Below are positions 34,794-44,998 of a stretch of 58,155 nucleotides of DNA, piece by piece. Position 1 is the first letter of the stretch, and each line of letters opens with the position of its first letter. The stretch lies in NCBI RefSeq assembly GCF_000525975.1, contig NZ_AODK01000044.1, positions 1 through 58,155 on the forward strand. The letters run 5' to 3'. The position numbers and the translations under genes were made by a program. The notes below the pieces were generated by a model. The model saw only the letters and a list, made by a program, of their open reading frames with translations, did no database searches and was not told the DNA's origin. This stretch comes from Listeria rocourtiae FSL F6-920 (GTDB lineage: Bacteria > Bacillota > Bacilli > Lactobacillales > Listeriaceae).

Positions 34794-35279
34794 ATGAAAA
34801 TAAAAACGTTAACAGTCAATGCGATTGTTGCGGCGCTTTATGTTGTCGTAACTTTAGTTGTTGCGCCTTTTGGCTTTACGAATATTCAATTTCGTTTGTC
34901 GGAGATGTTCAATCATTTAATCGTATTTGATAAGAAGTACTTTTTTGGAATTGTCGTGGGGGTTTTGATTGCGAATTTCTTCTCACCACTTGGTTGGTAT
35001 GACTTGGTTTTTGGCGTAGGACAGTCTGCAATTTCACTAGTTATCGTGATCTTGCTTAGCCGCTATATTGCGAATGTGAAAGTAAGAATGGTTTTAACAA
35101 CGCTCGTTTTCTCGGTAACAATGTGTATCATTGCTTGGGAATTGGCGCTCGTTTTTGGATTACCATTTTTGTATACGTGGTTAACACTGGCTATCAGCGA
35201 ATTCATAGTTCTAGCAGTCGGCGCACCGATTATGTATTATATTAACAGTCGCATCGATTTCAAAAAAATTATCAATTAG
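34794..35279 (+). CDS. queT: QueT-family queuosine precursor transporter
   Basis: This 161-residue membrane protein has about five helices and is a QueT-type substrate-binding component of an energy-coupling-factor (ECF) transporter. The region FGFTNIQFRLSEMFNHLIVFDKKYFFG and the following NFFSPLGWYDLVFGV are characteristic. It should bind preQ1 or a related 7-deazaguanine for tRNA modification and use the general ECF ATPase module encoded elsewhere. The preQ1-I-like element just upstream supports this role. Expression should fall when preQ1 is plentiful. Confidence 0.88.
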   Translation: MKIKTLTVNAIVAALYVVVTLVVAPFGFTNIQFRLSEMFNHLIVFDKKYFFGIVVGVLIANFFSPLGWYDLVFGVGQSAISLVIVILLSRYIANVKVRMVLTTLVFSVTMCIIAWELALVFGLPFLYTWLTLAISEFIVLAVGAPIMYYINSRIDFKKIIN

Positions 35280-35289
35280 AATGTAAAGA

Positions 35290-35337
35290 AGCATGATGAC
35301 GAGTCGTTTCAACGCGACTAGTATCATGCTTTTTTTT
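35290..35337. terminator. Terminator of queT
   Basis: AGCATGAT pairs with ATCATGCT, with an inner AGTCG / CGACT stem and T7. Confidence 0.88.
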
Positions 35338-35545
35338 ATGATCCGTTTAATTTGTGTATGAACCACTGTTTTTGCTCTTCGATGAGGTTAGAGAACGGAT
35401 CGCTTACTTCTTCGACGGTTGTTGCTTCTATATAGTTCGTTTTTAACTTGCTGGCTGTGTCTTTTACATCTGGTTGTGTGAGTAAGATGCTGACGCCTAA
35501 CGCGATTAAGAAACATAAGGCTCCGAATCCAATTTTCTTTTTCAA
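35336..35545 (-). CDS. Small protein with an N-terminal membrane anchor
   Basis: This 69-residue protein has a single N-terminal hydrophobic segment (IGFGALCFLIALGVSILL) and an acidic hydrophilic rest ending EEQKQWFIHKLNGS. The segment could be an uncleaved anchor; the cysteine does not sit in a proper lipobox. TTG 35545 follows GGAGGG at a good distance. I recognise no family. The stop lies in the queT terminator. Confidence 0.65.
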   Translation of the reverse strand: MKKKIGFGALCFLIALGVSILLTQPDVKDTASKLKTNYIEATTVEEVSDPFSNLIEEQKQWFIHKLNGS

Positions 35546-35626
35546 TGTAGGTATCCCTCCAGTAATAGTTAAGTTCTATACTACAGGATAATTGTGAGAT
35601 GGAAATGAAAATAGGCGGAAAGTTTT

Positions 35627-36082
35627 CTAAGAATGCGCTCTTCTTGATGGAGAAAGAGCTGTATCTGTAATTTTTGGCATAACTTTATGCTTGGATTTCG
35701 GCATTGTTTTAATTGTGGTGGGGTAAGATCTGCTGATACCAGATTTTGTTGTGACGGTCAAAATAAGGTGATTCGTCTCTGCAAGTCGATTAATGGTCAG
35801 CTCTTGATCTTGCGTGTAATTAGTTGTTTTGATATGGATGCTACTACTACGAATGCTCACTTTCGCATCTTCGGCAGTGGTGAACATAAGTGTAGCGGTA
35901 TTTCCATTCACTAAAATATATGGATTTGCTGCTGTATAATTGTCAATTTCGAACATATCGATAAAATCATCGGCGCTCTTATGGGAAGTAGTGGGACTCG
36001 TTGTTGCGGCGCTGACTGGAAGATGTACGCTTGTCGAAAAGAATAAAATGAACAATAGGAATTTGTAAAATCGTTTTTTCAT
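35627..36082 (-). CDS. Secreted protein of unknown function
   Basis: From ATG 36082 the protein has 151 residues. A signal peptide covers about residues 1-25 (KKRFYKFLLFILFFSTSV, cleavage near VSAA), followed by a Thr/Ser-rich stretch. A domain of about 80 residues (NPYILVNGNTATLMFTTAEDAKVSI) with many beta-strand-like segments comes next. The C-terminal part is basic and ends SPSRRAHS. GGTGG precedes the start. No sorting motif is seen, so it is likely released. I do not recognise the domain. Confidence 0.62.
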   Translation of the reverse strand: MKKRFYKFLLFILFFSTSVHLPVSAATTSPTTSHKSADDFIDMFEIDNYTAANPYILVNGNTATLMFTTAEDAKVSIRSSSIHIKTTNYTQDQELTINRLAETNHLILTVTTKSGISRSYPTTIKTMPKSKHKVMPKITDTALSPSRRAHS

Positions 36083-36303
36083 ACTTACTGCCACCTTTCC
36101 TATTTGTTCATTATAAAGCTAATAAATGAACAAACTATGAACGAGAAATGTCGAGTCTAAGAAGTTTTCGTTGGAATTAAGTATACACAAAATCAAAGAA
36201 TAAGGGCATAAATATGCTTGTAGTTTGTTCAAAATAGCAGAGGATAAAGCTTTATTTTTCAGGGGTTTTCAAGTATCATTAAAAGAAAAAGGGAGGGTGT
36301 TTT

Positions 36304-36787
36304 ATGGAGCTTGGGAATTTAGCACAGAAATTACCAGAGAAGATTAAAACAGTATGGCGTCAAGGTTATGCCATTGCGATTTTGATATTTTTGATTGCGT
36401 CAATTGGAGCAGCGATACTATTTTATTTTATTGATGTTTCGGTGTGGTGGAGTGCGATTGGTTTTGCATTCACGATTGGCTATTTTATTTTGACTTTTTT
36501 TTGTGATTGTACCTTTTCGCTGGGCTAGGTGGAGTTACCAAATTCGACATGACGAGATTGAGATTCAACATGGGATTATTTTTAGAAGTCGAGTTTTGAT
36601 TCCGATGATTCGAGTGCAGCACGTAGAGACAGACCAGGGGCCACTGCTTAGGAAGCAAAAATTGGTGAGTGTTTCCATTTCAACAGCAGCAACGGTTCAT
36701 ACGATTGAGGCGGTTCGTGCAGAGGAATCAGATGCGCTTAGGCACCATATTTTAGAGCTTGTAAAGGTGGCGAAGGAAGATGTATGA
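36304..36787 (+). CDS. YdbS-like PH-domain membrane protein (frameshifted in this sequence)
   Basis: This is a bacterial PH (bPH2) protein with two N-terminal helices (residues 18-40 and 45-70), then the domain YQIRHDEIEIQHGIIFRSRVLIPMIRVQHVETDQGPLLRK typical of YdbS. The frame from ATG 36304 stops at 36528 after the T8 run 36495-36502. The PH part continues in another frame. With seven T the joint reads LTFFVIVPFRWARWSYQ and the protein has 160 residues. It overlaps the YdbT-like gene by eight bases. In Bacillus the YdbS/YdbT pair helps resist certain membrane-active peptides; the role here is inferred. Confidence 0.83.
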
Positions 36788-38253
36788 AGATAGACGTCTG
36801 CATCCGATTGCGCTTATAAAAGAACTAATTGTTAGTGTGAGACAGAGCATTATTCCGATTGCTGTTGTTGCTTTTACAGTGTTTCGGAATCTAAGCGGTG
36901 AGGGGATTTTATCGTGGTGGATGTATCCATTACTTGTTTTGGCATTGATTATTTTGCTTCTTGCACCTGCACTTATTAAGTATTTTACATACCGTTATCG
37001 CATGGATGACAAGGGGATTCGCGTGAAGTATGGCTTATTTTTCAAGAAAAACATTTTCATTCCGTATGAGCGTATTCAGACTGTGCAGCAGAAACAGTGG
37101 TTTTTCTATATGCCATTTCATGTTGTCCAAATTTTAATTGAAACAGCTGGCGGTGGGAAAGCAGAAGCGGATTTGAGCGCGGTCCCTGTGAGTGTTGCAC
37201 AGGAGTTGAAAGATTTGCGCGCAGGGAAGGTAGCTGAATTGGTGGAGGAAGAGCAACTTGAAACAGAAGAAATTCCTGTAGTTCAGGATAAGGACGAGAA
37301 GCCATTTTCGACATTTCAGCTAGAGGTGAAGGAACTATTATTAATGGCTGTGACGTCTGGTGGTGTGTTTGGGGTTTTTCTGATTATCCTTGCACTTAGT
37401 CAGCAATTTCGCGACGTAATTCCAACAGATTTTGTGGAAGAGCAATTTGATACGATTGTGCGATATGGTGCGGTTGTTCTTGTTATCATTGGACTTGTCG
37501 TACTGCTAATTCTTTGGGGGATTGCGATTGTTACAACGCTATTTAAGTATTTCCAGTTCAAATTGATGAAATTTGAAGATCACCTTGTCATTGAAAAAGG
37601 ATTATTGCAGCGAGAGCATACTTCAATTGCCTTTGAACGAATTCAATCGATTAAATTAGTGGAATCGCCACTTCGCCAAATGTTGAAATTGGCATCGGTG
37701 CGTGTTGTGACGGCAGGTAGTTCAGGCGATAACGAACATTCTGGTGATATTCTCATTTTGCCAATTGTAAAAAAAAGCGAAGGCATTAGAGATTTTGCCT
37801 CAGTTTTTAGAGGATTACGAGTTTCCTGTTGAACACTTAGAGCGAGCGCCTAAGACAAGTTTGCGACGTTTTTTATTTATTAACGTGATTTGGACGATAC
37901 CGGTTATTTTGCTCGTTAGCATACTATTGTTCCCATGGGGGCTATTCAGTTTAGTGTTACTACCTCTTTTTGCATGGAAGGCTTATGCAGCATATCGCGC
38001 AACTGGTTTTTGCACAACAGAAACGGAGCTTGTGATACAGGGACGACCATTTATTTCTAAACAGACGAATTTCATGCTGAAACGTCGGGTTCAGTCCGTG
38101 AACTACGCGCAAAGTATTTGGATGAAAAAAGGCAATGTTGTACATTTTTCGGTACTTTTAAAGTCAGGTCAAACGCATTTGAATGCTGGCGTTCATTATA
38201 TCGCTGTGCAGGATGCGAATCAGCTTTATTACTGGTATCAGCCATCAAAATAA
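36780..38253 (+). CDS. YdbT-like protein with tandem PH domains (frameshifted in this sequence)
   Basis: This protein has several membrane segments and three PH-like repeats: YRYRMDDKGIRVKYGLFFKKNIFIPYERIQTVQ (residues ~75-110), the KFEDHLVIEKGLLQREHTSIAFERIQSIKLVE copy and a third near the end (CTTETELVIQGRPFISKQTNFMLKRRVQSV). The frame is broken at the A8 run 37769-37776. With seven A it reads IVKKAKALEILPQFLEDYEF and has 490 residues. Translation begins inside the last codons of the YdbS-like gene, so they are coupled. Function: membrane protein linked to peptide resistance in Bacillus, uncertain here. Confidence 0.83.
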
Positions 38254-38284
38254 GTAAGCTTTATTCAGAAAGAAGGAACCTATT

Positions 38285-39673
38285 ATGAAAAAAGTCATCA
38301 TTATTGGCGGCGGGCTCACCGGGTTATCCGCGGCGTATTATTTGAACAAACAAGTAGATCAAGAAACCGTGGATTGGCAAATATTTGAGTCAGACAAGCA
38401 GTTTGGTGGGAAATTTAATACGATTCATCGCGACGGTTTTATTATTGAGAAGGGACCAGATTCTTTTTTAGCGCGTAAGCCGGCGGGATTGGAACTTGTT
38501 GAGGAGCTGGGATTAACAGATCAGTTGATTACGAATGCTACGGGGAAATCGTATATTTATCATGATGCAGCACTCCATCCCATACCAGAAGGTTCTGTAA
38601 TGGGAATTCCAACTGATATTCGCGCGCTTTTGGAAAGTGATTTGTTAACGCAAGCTGGGAAAATAAGAGCGTTAGAAGAATTGATGTTAGATGGGAATGT
38701 GACAGACGCGGACCAGTCGATAGGAGACTTTTTTGAGTATCGTTTTGGAAAAGAGATGGTAATTCGTTTAATTGAGCCATTACTTGCTGGTATTTATGCA
38801 GGAAACATTTATGAAATGAGCCTGCGAGCTACTTTTCCGCAGTTTGAGAAGGTGGCGAAGGAACACCGGAGTTTGATGTACGGACTCAAAAGCCATCGAC
38901 CAGAAATGATGAATACAACGGGGACAGCGAAGACGATTGGTGCTTTTCGAACGCTTAATGGTGGATTATCAACCTTGACCGATGCACTAGTTGACGCTCT
39001 TCCAGTAGAGCGACTACATGCTAACACGAAAGTCAAGGCGATTGAAAATACAACGGTCGTCTTGGAGAGTGGAGAGCGTATTATTGCGGATGCGATTATT
39101 ATTGCTGCGACGCACGATGTTGTGTTGCAATTACTAGACGTCCCTGCAGTGGAGCCGCTTGCGGACCAGCCAATGACGAGTTTGGCAACGATTTCGCTTG
39201 CTTTTGAGAAAGATGCGGTTCCAGAGATTCCAGAGGGGACTGGGTTTCTGGTGGCGAGAACAAGTGATTACAATATCACGGCCTGTACGTGGGTGCATGA
39301 GAAATGGCCGCATATGGTACCTGATGGAAAAATTTTACTTCGCGGTTTCCTTGGAAAGGCAGGACAAATCGGGTTGCTTGACCAAACGGATGAGGAAATG
39401 GCAACTAAAGTGCAGGCGGATTTGAAAGAGATGATTGGACTTCAAGGCGAGCCATTATTTTATGAGGTGAGTCGTATGAAAGAAGCAATGCCGCAATACA
39501 CGGTGGGGCACCAAGAACGACTAGCAATGGTAGAGGGAAATTTGAAGCATAGCCACCCAACTATTTTTCTGGCAGGAATGTCTTATCGAGGGGTGGGAAT
39601 TCCTGATTGCATTCAAGCTGGGAAAGCAGCCGCTGATGAGGCAGGCCAGCTTTTGGAGCTGATGAAACAATGA
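38285..39673 (+). CDS. hemY: Coproporphyrinogen III / protoporphyrinogen oxidase
   Basis: This 462-residue FAD enzyme starts with the dinucleotide-binding motif IIGGGLTGLSAAYYL. It contains GPDSFLARKPAGLELVEELGL and ends with MSYRGVGIPDCIQAGKAAADEA, the FAD-closing segment of HemG/HemY-type oxidases. In Gram-positive bacteria this enzyme (also called CgoX) oxidises coproporphyrinogen III to coproporphyrin III in haem synthesis. It shares four bases (ATGA) with acpS and so is translated together with it. Other haem genes are not in the window. Confidence 0.9.
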   Translation: MKKVIIIGGGLTGLSAAYYLNKQVDQETVDWQIFESDKQFGGKFNTIHRDGFIIEKGPDSFLARKPAGLELVEELGLTDQLITNATGKSYIYHDAALHPIPEGSVMGIPTDIRALLESDLLTQAGKIRALEELMLDGNVTDADQSIGDFFEYRFGKEMVIRLIEPLLAGIYAGNIYEMSLRATFPQFEKVAKEHRSLMYGLKSHRPEMMNTTGTAKTIGAFRTLNGGLSTLTDALVDALPVERLHANTKVKAIENTTVVLESGERIIADAIIIAATHDVVLQLLDVPAVEPLADQPMTSLATISLAFEKDAVPEIPEGTGFLVARTSDYNITACTWVHEKWPHMVPDGKILLRGFLGKAGQIGLLDQTDEEMATKVQADLKEMIGLQGEPLFYEVSRMKEAMPQYTVGHQERLAMVEGNLKHSHPTIFLAGMSYRGVGIPDCIQAGKAAADEAGQLLELMKQ

Positions 39674-40053
39674 TTAAAGGTATCGGATTAGACATGATAG
39701 ATTTAGATCGAGTGGAGAAGGTGTTGACGCATAATCCGCGTTTTGTAGAACGAATTTTGACGGAAGACGAGCAGAAACTACTTGGCAGGTATAGTGGTGT
39801 GCGCAAAGTAGAGTTTTTAGCAGGACGTTTTTCTGCCAAGGAAGCTTATGCAAAAGCGAACGGTACAGGATTTGGAAAAGAGCTTAGTTTTACGGATGTT
39901 GAAATTTTGACATTGCCAAATGGACGACCGATTTTGACGAAGCCGAAGCGATTGGATGAACAGGTTTTTGTTAGCATTACCCATACGGAAAGGAGTGCCG
40001 CGGCGCAAGTCATTATTGAAGAGGTAGATCGGGGGCGGAAAGAATGGCAGTAA
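39670..40053 (+). CDS. acpS: Holo-[acyl-carrier-protein] synthase
   Basis: This 127-residue enzyme transfers phosphopantetheine from CoA to acyl carrier protein. The metal site [15 protein letters not shown] and the second motif [19 protein letters not shown] are complete. The length is normal for AcpS. Its end overlaps the start of alr by ten bases, and its start overlaps hemY, so the three genes form one transcript, as in other Listeria. Confidence 0.93.
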   Translation: MIKGIGLDMIDLDRVEKVLTHNPRFVERILTEDEQKLLGRYSGVRKVEFLAGRFSAKEAYAKANGTGFGKELSFTDVEILTLPNGRPILTKPKRLDEQVFVSITHTERSAAAQVIIEEVDRGRKEWQ

Positions 40054-41138
40054 CGGGATGGCATCGTCCGACTTGGGTGGAGATAGATTGTGCGGCGATC
40101 CAGGCTAATATTCAGAATGAGCAAGCGCATTTACCGGACGACGTAGCTTTATTTGCTGTTGTCAAAGCGGACGCATACGGTCATGGAATGCTGGAAGTTG
40201 CAAAAACAGCAAAAAAGGCTGGTGCAAAAGGTTTTTGTGTTGCAATTTTAGATGAGGCATTAGCTTTGCGAGAAGCTGGATTCGATGATTTTATTTTGGT
40301 GATGGGTGCAGTTCCTCAATCGTTTGCTAGGCTTGCAGCGGAGAAACAGATTGCTTTGACAGTGTTTGATTTAGACTGGCTGACGGGGTTAGAATTGTTA
40401 CCAGTAAATCTAGATGTTCACGTGAAAGTAGATACTGGTATGGGGCGATTGGGATTGCGTTCTATGGAAGCTGTTCGCGAGATAGAGGCGGAAATCGTTA
40501 AACGTGAAGATGTGACGTTAGATGGTATCTTTACACATTTTGCAACCGCAGATCAGTTGGAGACATCTTACTTTGAGAAGCAGTTAGCCTGTTTTCGTGA
40601 GGTAGTAGCTTCGATGGTGACGCGTCCAACATGGGTACATTGCGCGAACAGTGCTACGGCGTTATTGCACGATCAAGTTGATTTTGATGCTGTGCGGTTT
40701 GGGATATCGATGTACGGTTTAACGCCGTCACCTGAAATCATACCAGTGCTACCATTTGAATTGCGACCAGCTTTATCGTGGTATACAGAAATGGTACAAG
40801 TGAAGGAGTTATTTCCAGGAGATTGTGTTAGCTATGGTGCGACTTATGAGGCGAATGAACGCGAATGGGTGGCGACGCTTCCTGTTGGTTATGCAGATGG
40901 GTTTATTCGTGCTTATTCAGGGTTTGAAGTATCGGTGGACGGTGTTTTGATGCCGGTTATTGGTCGTGTTTGTATGGATCAATGCATCATTAAATTACCG
41001 CATAAATATTCTGTTGGGACAAAAGTGACGTTAATTGGTAGTCCGAACTCTGCAGACGTTGCGGCGAGACATTTAAATACGATTAATTATGAGGTCACTT
41101 GCCTTATTTCTGAGCGTGTTCCAAAAAAATACATCTGA
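40044..41138 (+). CDS. alr: Alanine racemase
   Basis: This 364-residue PLP enzyme interconverts L- and D-alanine for peptidoglycan and for D-alanylation of teichoic acid. It has the PLP lysine in [21 protein letters not shown], the late Tyr in [11 protein letters not shown] and the C-terminal [13 protein letters not shown]. It opens [12 protein letters not shown], close to Listeria Alr. The start lies within acpS. It supplies the substrate of ddl, which is encoded 15 kb upstream in the window. Confidence 0.95.
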   Translation: MAVTGWHRPTWVEIDCAAIQANIQNEQAHLPDDVALFAVVKADAYGHGMLEVAKTAKKAGAKGFCVAILDEALALREAGFDDFILVMGAVPQSFARLAAEKQIALTVFDLDWLTGLELLPVNLDVHVKVDTGMGRLGLRSMEAVREIEAEIVKREDVTLDGIFTHFATADQLETSYFEKQLACFREVVASMVTRPTWVHCANSATALLHDQVDFDAVRFGISMYGLTPSPEIIPVLPFELRPALSWYTEMVQVKELFPGDCVSYGATYEANEREWVATLPVGYADGFIRAYSGFEVSVDGVLMPVIGRVCMDQCIIKLPHKYSVGTKVTLIGSPNSADVAARHLNTINYEVTCLISERVPKKYI

Positions 41139-41357
41139 TTGAGGTATTTTACGTGCATAGTTTTTGATTAGGAATTATAATGAGAAAGTACACAACATAT
41201 TTCCTAACTCTTAGGTATTCAGTCTAGCATGCATAATAGGGAATCAGGTCTAATAGCGTATTTTTTGGAAAAAACACTCCGAAAAGCCTTTCAATCGCGC
41301 GTCTATAGTGTTACGATATATATGTTATAGAGTAATACACAGCTGGGGGTGTGACGC

Positions 41358-41636
41358 GTGTTAGAAAAGACAGACACGACAGAAATCTGGGTAGAAATGA
41401 CGCAGCAGGTATTGGACGACTTAGATGAGGCTCGGGCAAAAGAAAAAATGGGGCGGAGTGAAATAATTATGGAAGCAACACAACAGTTTTTACGTCAAAG
41501 AAAAGCACGCGAATTACGTGACGAAATGGAACGTGGGTATACCGAAATGGCTTCTATCAATTTCTCGATCGCATGTGAATGTACGCATGTAGAATCGGAA
41601 GCCGAGGATAAAAATTTACAAGTTTTAGGAGGATGA
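41358..41636 (+). CDS. mazE: MazE-like antitoxin of the MazEF module
   Basis: This 92-residue protein has the ribbon-helix-helix start [41 protein letters not shown] and a C-terminal tail that would wrap the toxin. As in Bacillus EndoAI, it binds DNA as a dimer and neutralises MazF. Translation starts at GTG 41358 after GGGGGTG. The stop overlaps the ribosome site of mazF. In Listeria this pair always stands before rsbR and belongs with the stress operon. The 219 bases before it hold no gene. Confidence 0.88.
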   Translation: MLEKTDTTEIWVEMTQQVLDDLDEARAKEKMGRSEIIMEATQQFLRQRKARELRDEMERGYTEMASINFSIACECTHVESEAEDKNLQVLGG

Positions 41637-41638
41637 AT

Positions 41639-41989
41639 GTGCCGATGGTGAAGCGTGGGGATGTTTACTACGCGGACCTATCTCCTGTTGTAGGTAGTGA
41701 ACAAGGAGGGATACGGCCTGTTCTCATCATTCAAAACGATATTGGCAATCGGTTTAGTCCTACTGTCATCGTGGCGGCAATTACGGCAAAGATTTCTAAA
41801 GCCAAATTGCCGACCCACGTTGAGGCAGCTCGGAAACATGGCTTTGATCGTGACTCTGTTATTTTATTAGAACAGGTTAGAACGATTGATAAACAACGCT
41901 TGACGGACAAGATTACGCATCTGGACGACAGCTTGATGAATCAAGTAAACAAAGCGTTAGAAATTAGTATGGGCTTAGTAGATTTCTAA
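41639..41989 (+). CDS. mazF: MazF endoribonuclease toxin
   Basis: This 116-residue RNase toxin of the MazF/PemK family opens [28 protein letters not shown] (start of the fold with the catalytic Arg), and has [12 protein letters not shown] and [16 protein letters not shown]. It cuts mRNA at short sequences, UACAU in the Bacillus homologue. GTG 41639 is chosen: AGGAGG ends six bases before it, whereas ATG 41633 touches that site and ATG 41645 is further. It is translated right after mazE, and the stress operon rsbR-rsbX follows. Confidence 0.92.
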   Translation: MPMVKRGDVYYADLSPVVGSEQGGIRPVLIIQNDIGNRFSPTVIVAAITAKISKAKLPTHVEAARKHGFDRDSVILLEQVRTIDKQRLTDKITHLDDSLMNQVNKALEISMGLVDF

Positions 41990-42008
41990 AATTGCGAATA
42001 TTTGTGAG

Positions 42009-42061
42009 TAGTAAAGCTGATGTGTCTTCTACATAATTGATGATTAAGAATGGCTTTACTA
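42009..42061. repeat. Perfect 9-bp inverted repeat after mazF
   Basis: TAGTAAAGC (42009-42017) matches GCTTTACTA (42053-42061) around 35 bases, with no T run. It may be an RNA structure that separates mazF from rsbR transcripts. Confidence 0.4.
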
Positions 42062-42125
42062 GATGGAAGAGGTTGTACGTGAAGGTTTCGCGAAGATTTA
42101 AAGGGAACAAAAGAGAATTACATAT

Positions 42126-42176
42126 TTGATGATACTTGAGTTTAGAATATAATGTCTGGCTTTTAGTACCGGACAT
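42126..42176 (+). promoter_or_regulatory. Sigma-A promoter and leader hairpin of rsbR
   Basis: TTGATG (42126-42131) and TATAAT (42148-42153) have a 16-base spacer. The stem TGTCTGG / CCGGACA (about 42153-42176) starts close to the transcription start. The leader of about 135 bases has a C/T-rich section (near 42209-42245). Nothing else is seen in 41990-42298. Confidence 0.6.
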
Positions 42177-42298
42177 GAGAGAAGCTTCTTAGGCTGTGGC
42201 AAACCCCATTTTGCTCCCCCCTTGCTTTTCTTATGTCTCTTTTTTTTAGAAAGATTAGACTAGGTTTCAAGCGAATGAGAAAGGTTGGAAAGATAAAT

Positions 42299-43138
42299 AT
42301 GTATAGAGATTTTGCGAATTTTATCCATACGAACAAAGATGTGTTGCTAAACAAGTGGATGGAACAGATGAAGGAACAGGCAGATCCAGCGATTCTACTG
42401 GTGACGAGCGATGTTCTATATGAGGATACAAGTCGCGAGTTTTTAGATTTGATTGTCGCGAATGTTTTGGGAACAAAAGATGGTTCCTTTAATGAGAAAC
42501 TAGATGGTTTTTCAAGAAAAGTGGTACATCTTAATTGGTCGGTACATTTTGTAACGGCTGGTCTGCGAACATTTGGACTTTTAGTTTACAGCGAGATGAA
42601 GCGACAAGGATTATTTAATGAGAAAAAAGAGAATTTGGATGAGGATATTTACTATCATTTTGAGAACTGGTTATCCTCCATGTACAATGTGGTTGTGAAT
42701 GCTTATGCAGAATCTTGGGAGAAGACAGTTTCTATTCAAAAAACGGCATTACAAGAGCTGTCCGCACCGTTATTACCGATTTTTGATGGAATTTCGGTGA
42801 TGCCACTTATTGGAACGATTGACACGGAGCGTGCGAGATTGATTATGGAGAATTTGCTAATTGGTGTCGTGAAGCATCGTTCGGATGTGGTGTTAATTGA
42901 TATTACGGGGGTTCCGATTGTAGATACAATGGTGGCGCATCACATTATTCAGGCTAGTGACGCGGTCAGATTGGTGGGATGCCAAGCGATGCTCGTTGGA
43001 ATTAGGCCAGAGATTGCGCAGACGATAGTTAATTTAGGGATAGAATTAGATCAAGTTATCACGACGAGTACAATGAAAAAAGGCATGGGGAAGGCGCTCG
43101 CGATGACAAATAGAGAGATTGTAGAAAAAGAGGAGTGA
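42299..43138 (+). CDS. rsbR: RsbR-type stressosome scaffold and sensor protein
   Basis: This 279-residue protein has an N-terminal sensor domain of about 150 residues ([20 protein letters not shown], globin-like fold without haem in the family) and a C-terminal STAS domain ([16 protein letters not shown] region) whose Thr residues are phosphorylated by RsbT. It builds the 1.8-MDa stressosome with RsbS. The frame is open from 42233, but ATG 42299 gives the known Listeria start; AAGGTTGG is its likely ribosome site. It is the first gene of the sigma-B operon. Confidence 0.93.
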   Translation: MYRDFANFIHTNKDVLLNKWMEQMKEQADPAILLVTSDVLYEDTSREFLDLIVANVLGTKDGSFNEKLDGFSRKVVHLNWSVHFVTAGLRTFGLLVYSEMKRQGLFNEKKENLDEDIYYHFENWLSSMYNVVVNAYAESWEKTVSIQKTALQELSAPLLPIFDGISVMPLIGTIDTERARLIMENLLIGVVKHRSDVVLIDITGVPIVDTMVAHHIIQASDAVRLVGCQAMLVGIRPEIAQTIVNLGIELDQVITTSTMKKGMGKALAMTNREIVEKEE

Positions 43139-43142
43139 GAGA

Positions 43143-43499
43143 ATGGGAATTCCGATTTTGAAATTGGGCGAATGTCTATTAATTTCCATCCAGAGTGAGC
43201 TCGATGACCACACGGCGGTAGAATTTCAGGAGGATTTGCTTGCTAAGATTCATGAAACGTCTGCAAGGGGCGTTGTGATTGATATTACATCGATTGATTT
43301 CATTGACTCTTTCATTGCTAAAATTTTAGGCGATGTTGTCAGCATGTCTCGATTGATGGGAGCGACGGTAGTTGTGACGGGAATCCAGCCAGCTGTGGCG
43401 ATTACGTTGATTGAACTCGGTATTACATTTGAAGGTGTCCTCTCCGCGATGGATCTAGAAAGCGGTCTGGAAAAATTAAAACAGGAATTGGGGGAATAG
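43143..43499 (+). CDS. rsbS: RsbS stressosome protein
   Basis: This 118-residue protein is a single STAS domain ([20 protein letters not shown] at the start) with the phosphorylated Ser in [17 protein letters not shown]. It forms the core of the stressosome with RsbR and holds RsbT until stress triggers its release. It follows rsbR by four bases. Confidence 0.95.
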   Translation: MGIPILKLGECLLISIQSELDDHTAVEFQEDLLAKIHETSARGVVIDITSIDFIDSFIAKILGDVVSMSRLMGATVVVTGIQPAVAITLIELGITFEGVLSAMDLESGLEKLKQELGE

Positions 43500-43501
43500 A
43501 G

Positions 43502-43912
43502 ATGGAATTCCAATCCTGTGTCAAGATTATCAATGAGTGGGACATTGTCGCCGCTCGCCAGTTAGGAAGAAAAGTATCGAAGGAAATCGGTTTTGGTACG
43601 GTGGATCAAGCGCGTATTACAACGGCGATTAGCGAACTTGCCCGAAATATTTTTCTCTATGCGGGAACTGGAGAGATATGTATTGAGAAGATGGTAGAAG
43701 CAGGAAAAGATGGGCTAAAAATTGTTGCGAAAGACAAAGGCCCAGGAATACGAGATGTAAGGCAAGTGATGCAGGATGGTTACACCACATCAGGTGGCCT
43801 TGGTGCCGGTTTGCCGGGTGTAAAACGATTGATGGATACATTTGATTTAGTATCTAGCGTGGAAGAAGGGCAACAAGGAACCATTATTACAACACAAAAG
43901 TGGGTCCGCTAG
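43502..43912 (+). CDS. rsbT: RsbT serine/threonine kinase
   Basis: This 136-residue GHKL kinase has the N box ISELARNIFLYA, the G1 box KDKGPGI and the G2 loop GGLGAGLPGVKRLMD. It phosphorylates RsbS and RsbR on stress, leaves the stressosome and activates RsbU. The ATG lies two bases past the rsbS stop. Confidence 0.95.
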   Translation: MEFQSCVKIINEWDIVAARQLGRKVSKEIGFGTVDQARITTAISELARNIFLYAGTGEICIEKMVEAGKDGLKIVAKDKGPGIRDVRQVMQDGYTTSGGLGAGLPGVKRLMDTFDLVSSVEEGQQGTIITTQKWVR

Positions 43913-43928
43913 GGGAGGACGACGCTAA

Positions 43929-44942
43929 ATGGAAGATAGACAGGTCAGGGAGTTTAAAGAGAAATACCGCGACATTATGTTGAAATATTTAGAACATCAA
44001 GATGAAGAAATATTGTATTCGTGCGAAAAATTGACACGAGAGGCAATGGAAAGTCATGTATCACCCGAAGAGGTAGTGAATCTGCATCGTTCTATTTTAG
44101 AAGAATATGATGCAGATTTGCCAGAGTTTGTTTCTTCTTCATTTGATGTCCTGCTAGAAATGATGGTTGGTTACGGAATGGCTCACATGGAGCACCTTAG
44201 TTTACGGACAGAGCAGATAGCACTTCGTCGCGAGATTGCGCAAGCGGAAGATATGCAAAAAACGATGATGAAATCGGATATTCCGATGGTGGACGGGCTT
44301 GAGGTAGGTGCGGTAAGTGTACCGATGCGCCAGATGAGCGGCGATTTTTATAGTTTCACCAATGAGGGCGATAGTAAAATTAGCGTGACACTCGCAGATG
44401 TGATTGGTAAAGGGATTCCCGCAGCATTTAGTATGTCGATGCTGAAATACGCGGCGGATAACTATGGAGGAGATGCAAAGACTCCAAGTGAGATGTTGCA
44501 AAACTTGAATGTGGTTGCTGAAACGAATATTGCGGACAATATGTTTATTACGATGTTTTATGGCTTGTATGACACGAAGCGCCACTTATTTGAATTTGCA
44601 TCGGCTGGTCATGAAGTTGGGCTATACTATAGTGCCAAAACACAACGCTTTACTGATTTGTATGCGCGAGGTTTGCCGCTTGGTATCGATTCAAGTGCTA
44701 CGTATCGCGCTTTTGAGAAGGAAGTGGAGCTTGGGGATATGATTTTTATTATGTCGGATGGTGTGACAGAAACGCGGACTGCTGAAGGCTTTATTGAGCG
44801 CGAGGATTTGATTGCCGTTTTCAAGAAACGGATTGATTTGCCGCCTCAAGGTTTGGTTAAGGGGGTGTATGATCATTTGTGTAAAATGCAGGAATATGAG
44901 TTGCGCGACGATTTTACACTAATTTGTTTGAAACGTGTTTAA
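43929..44942 (+). CDS. rsbU: RsbU phosphatase, activator of sigma-B
   Basis: This 337-residue protein has an N-terminal RsbT-binding helical domain (residues 1-85) and a PP2C-type phosphatase domain (about 120-337) with QMSGDFYSF, ADVIGKGIPAA, ASAGHEVG and MSDGVTETR, giving the metal-binding Asp residues. Activated by RsbT, it removes phosphate from RsbV. Residues 80-120 form the linker helix. It lies 16 bases downstream of rsbT. Confidence 0.95.
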   Translation: MEDRQVREFKEKYRDIMLKYLEHQDEEILYSCEKLTREAMESHVSPEEVVNLHRSILEEYDADLPEFVSSSFDVLLEMMVGYGMAHMEHLSLRTEQIALRREIAQAEDMQKTMMKSDIPMVDGLEVGAVSVPMRQMSGDFYSFTNEGDSKISVTLADVIGKGIPAAFSMSMLKYAADNYGGDAKTPSEMLQNLNVVAETNIADNMFITMFYGLYDTKRHLFEFASAGHEVGLYYSAKTQRFTDLYARGLPLGIDSSATYRAFEKEVELGDMIFIMSDGVTETRTAEGFIEREDLIAVFKKRIDLPPQGLVKGVYDHLCKMQEYELRDDFTLICLKRV

Positions 44943-44962
44943 AGAAACGATATTTAGGGTAG
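44937..44962 (+). promoter_or_regulatory. Sigma-B-dependent promoter upstream of rsbV
   Basis: GTTT (44937-44940) and GGGTAG (44957-44962), 16 bases apart, match the sigma-B consensus GTTT-N13-17-GGGWAW with one deviation. This gives self-amplifying expression of rsbVW-sigB-rsbX, as known in Listeria. It overlaps the rsbU stop. Confidence 0.8.
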
Positions 44963-44998
44963 GTAATTTGGATACACAAAAATGGGCGAGGTGAAGTG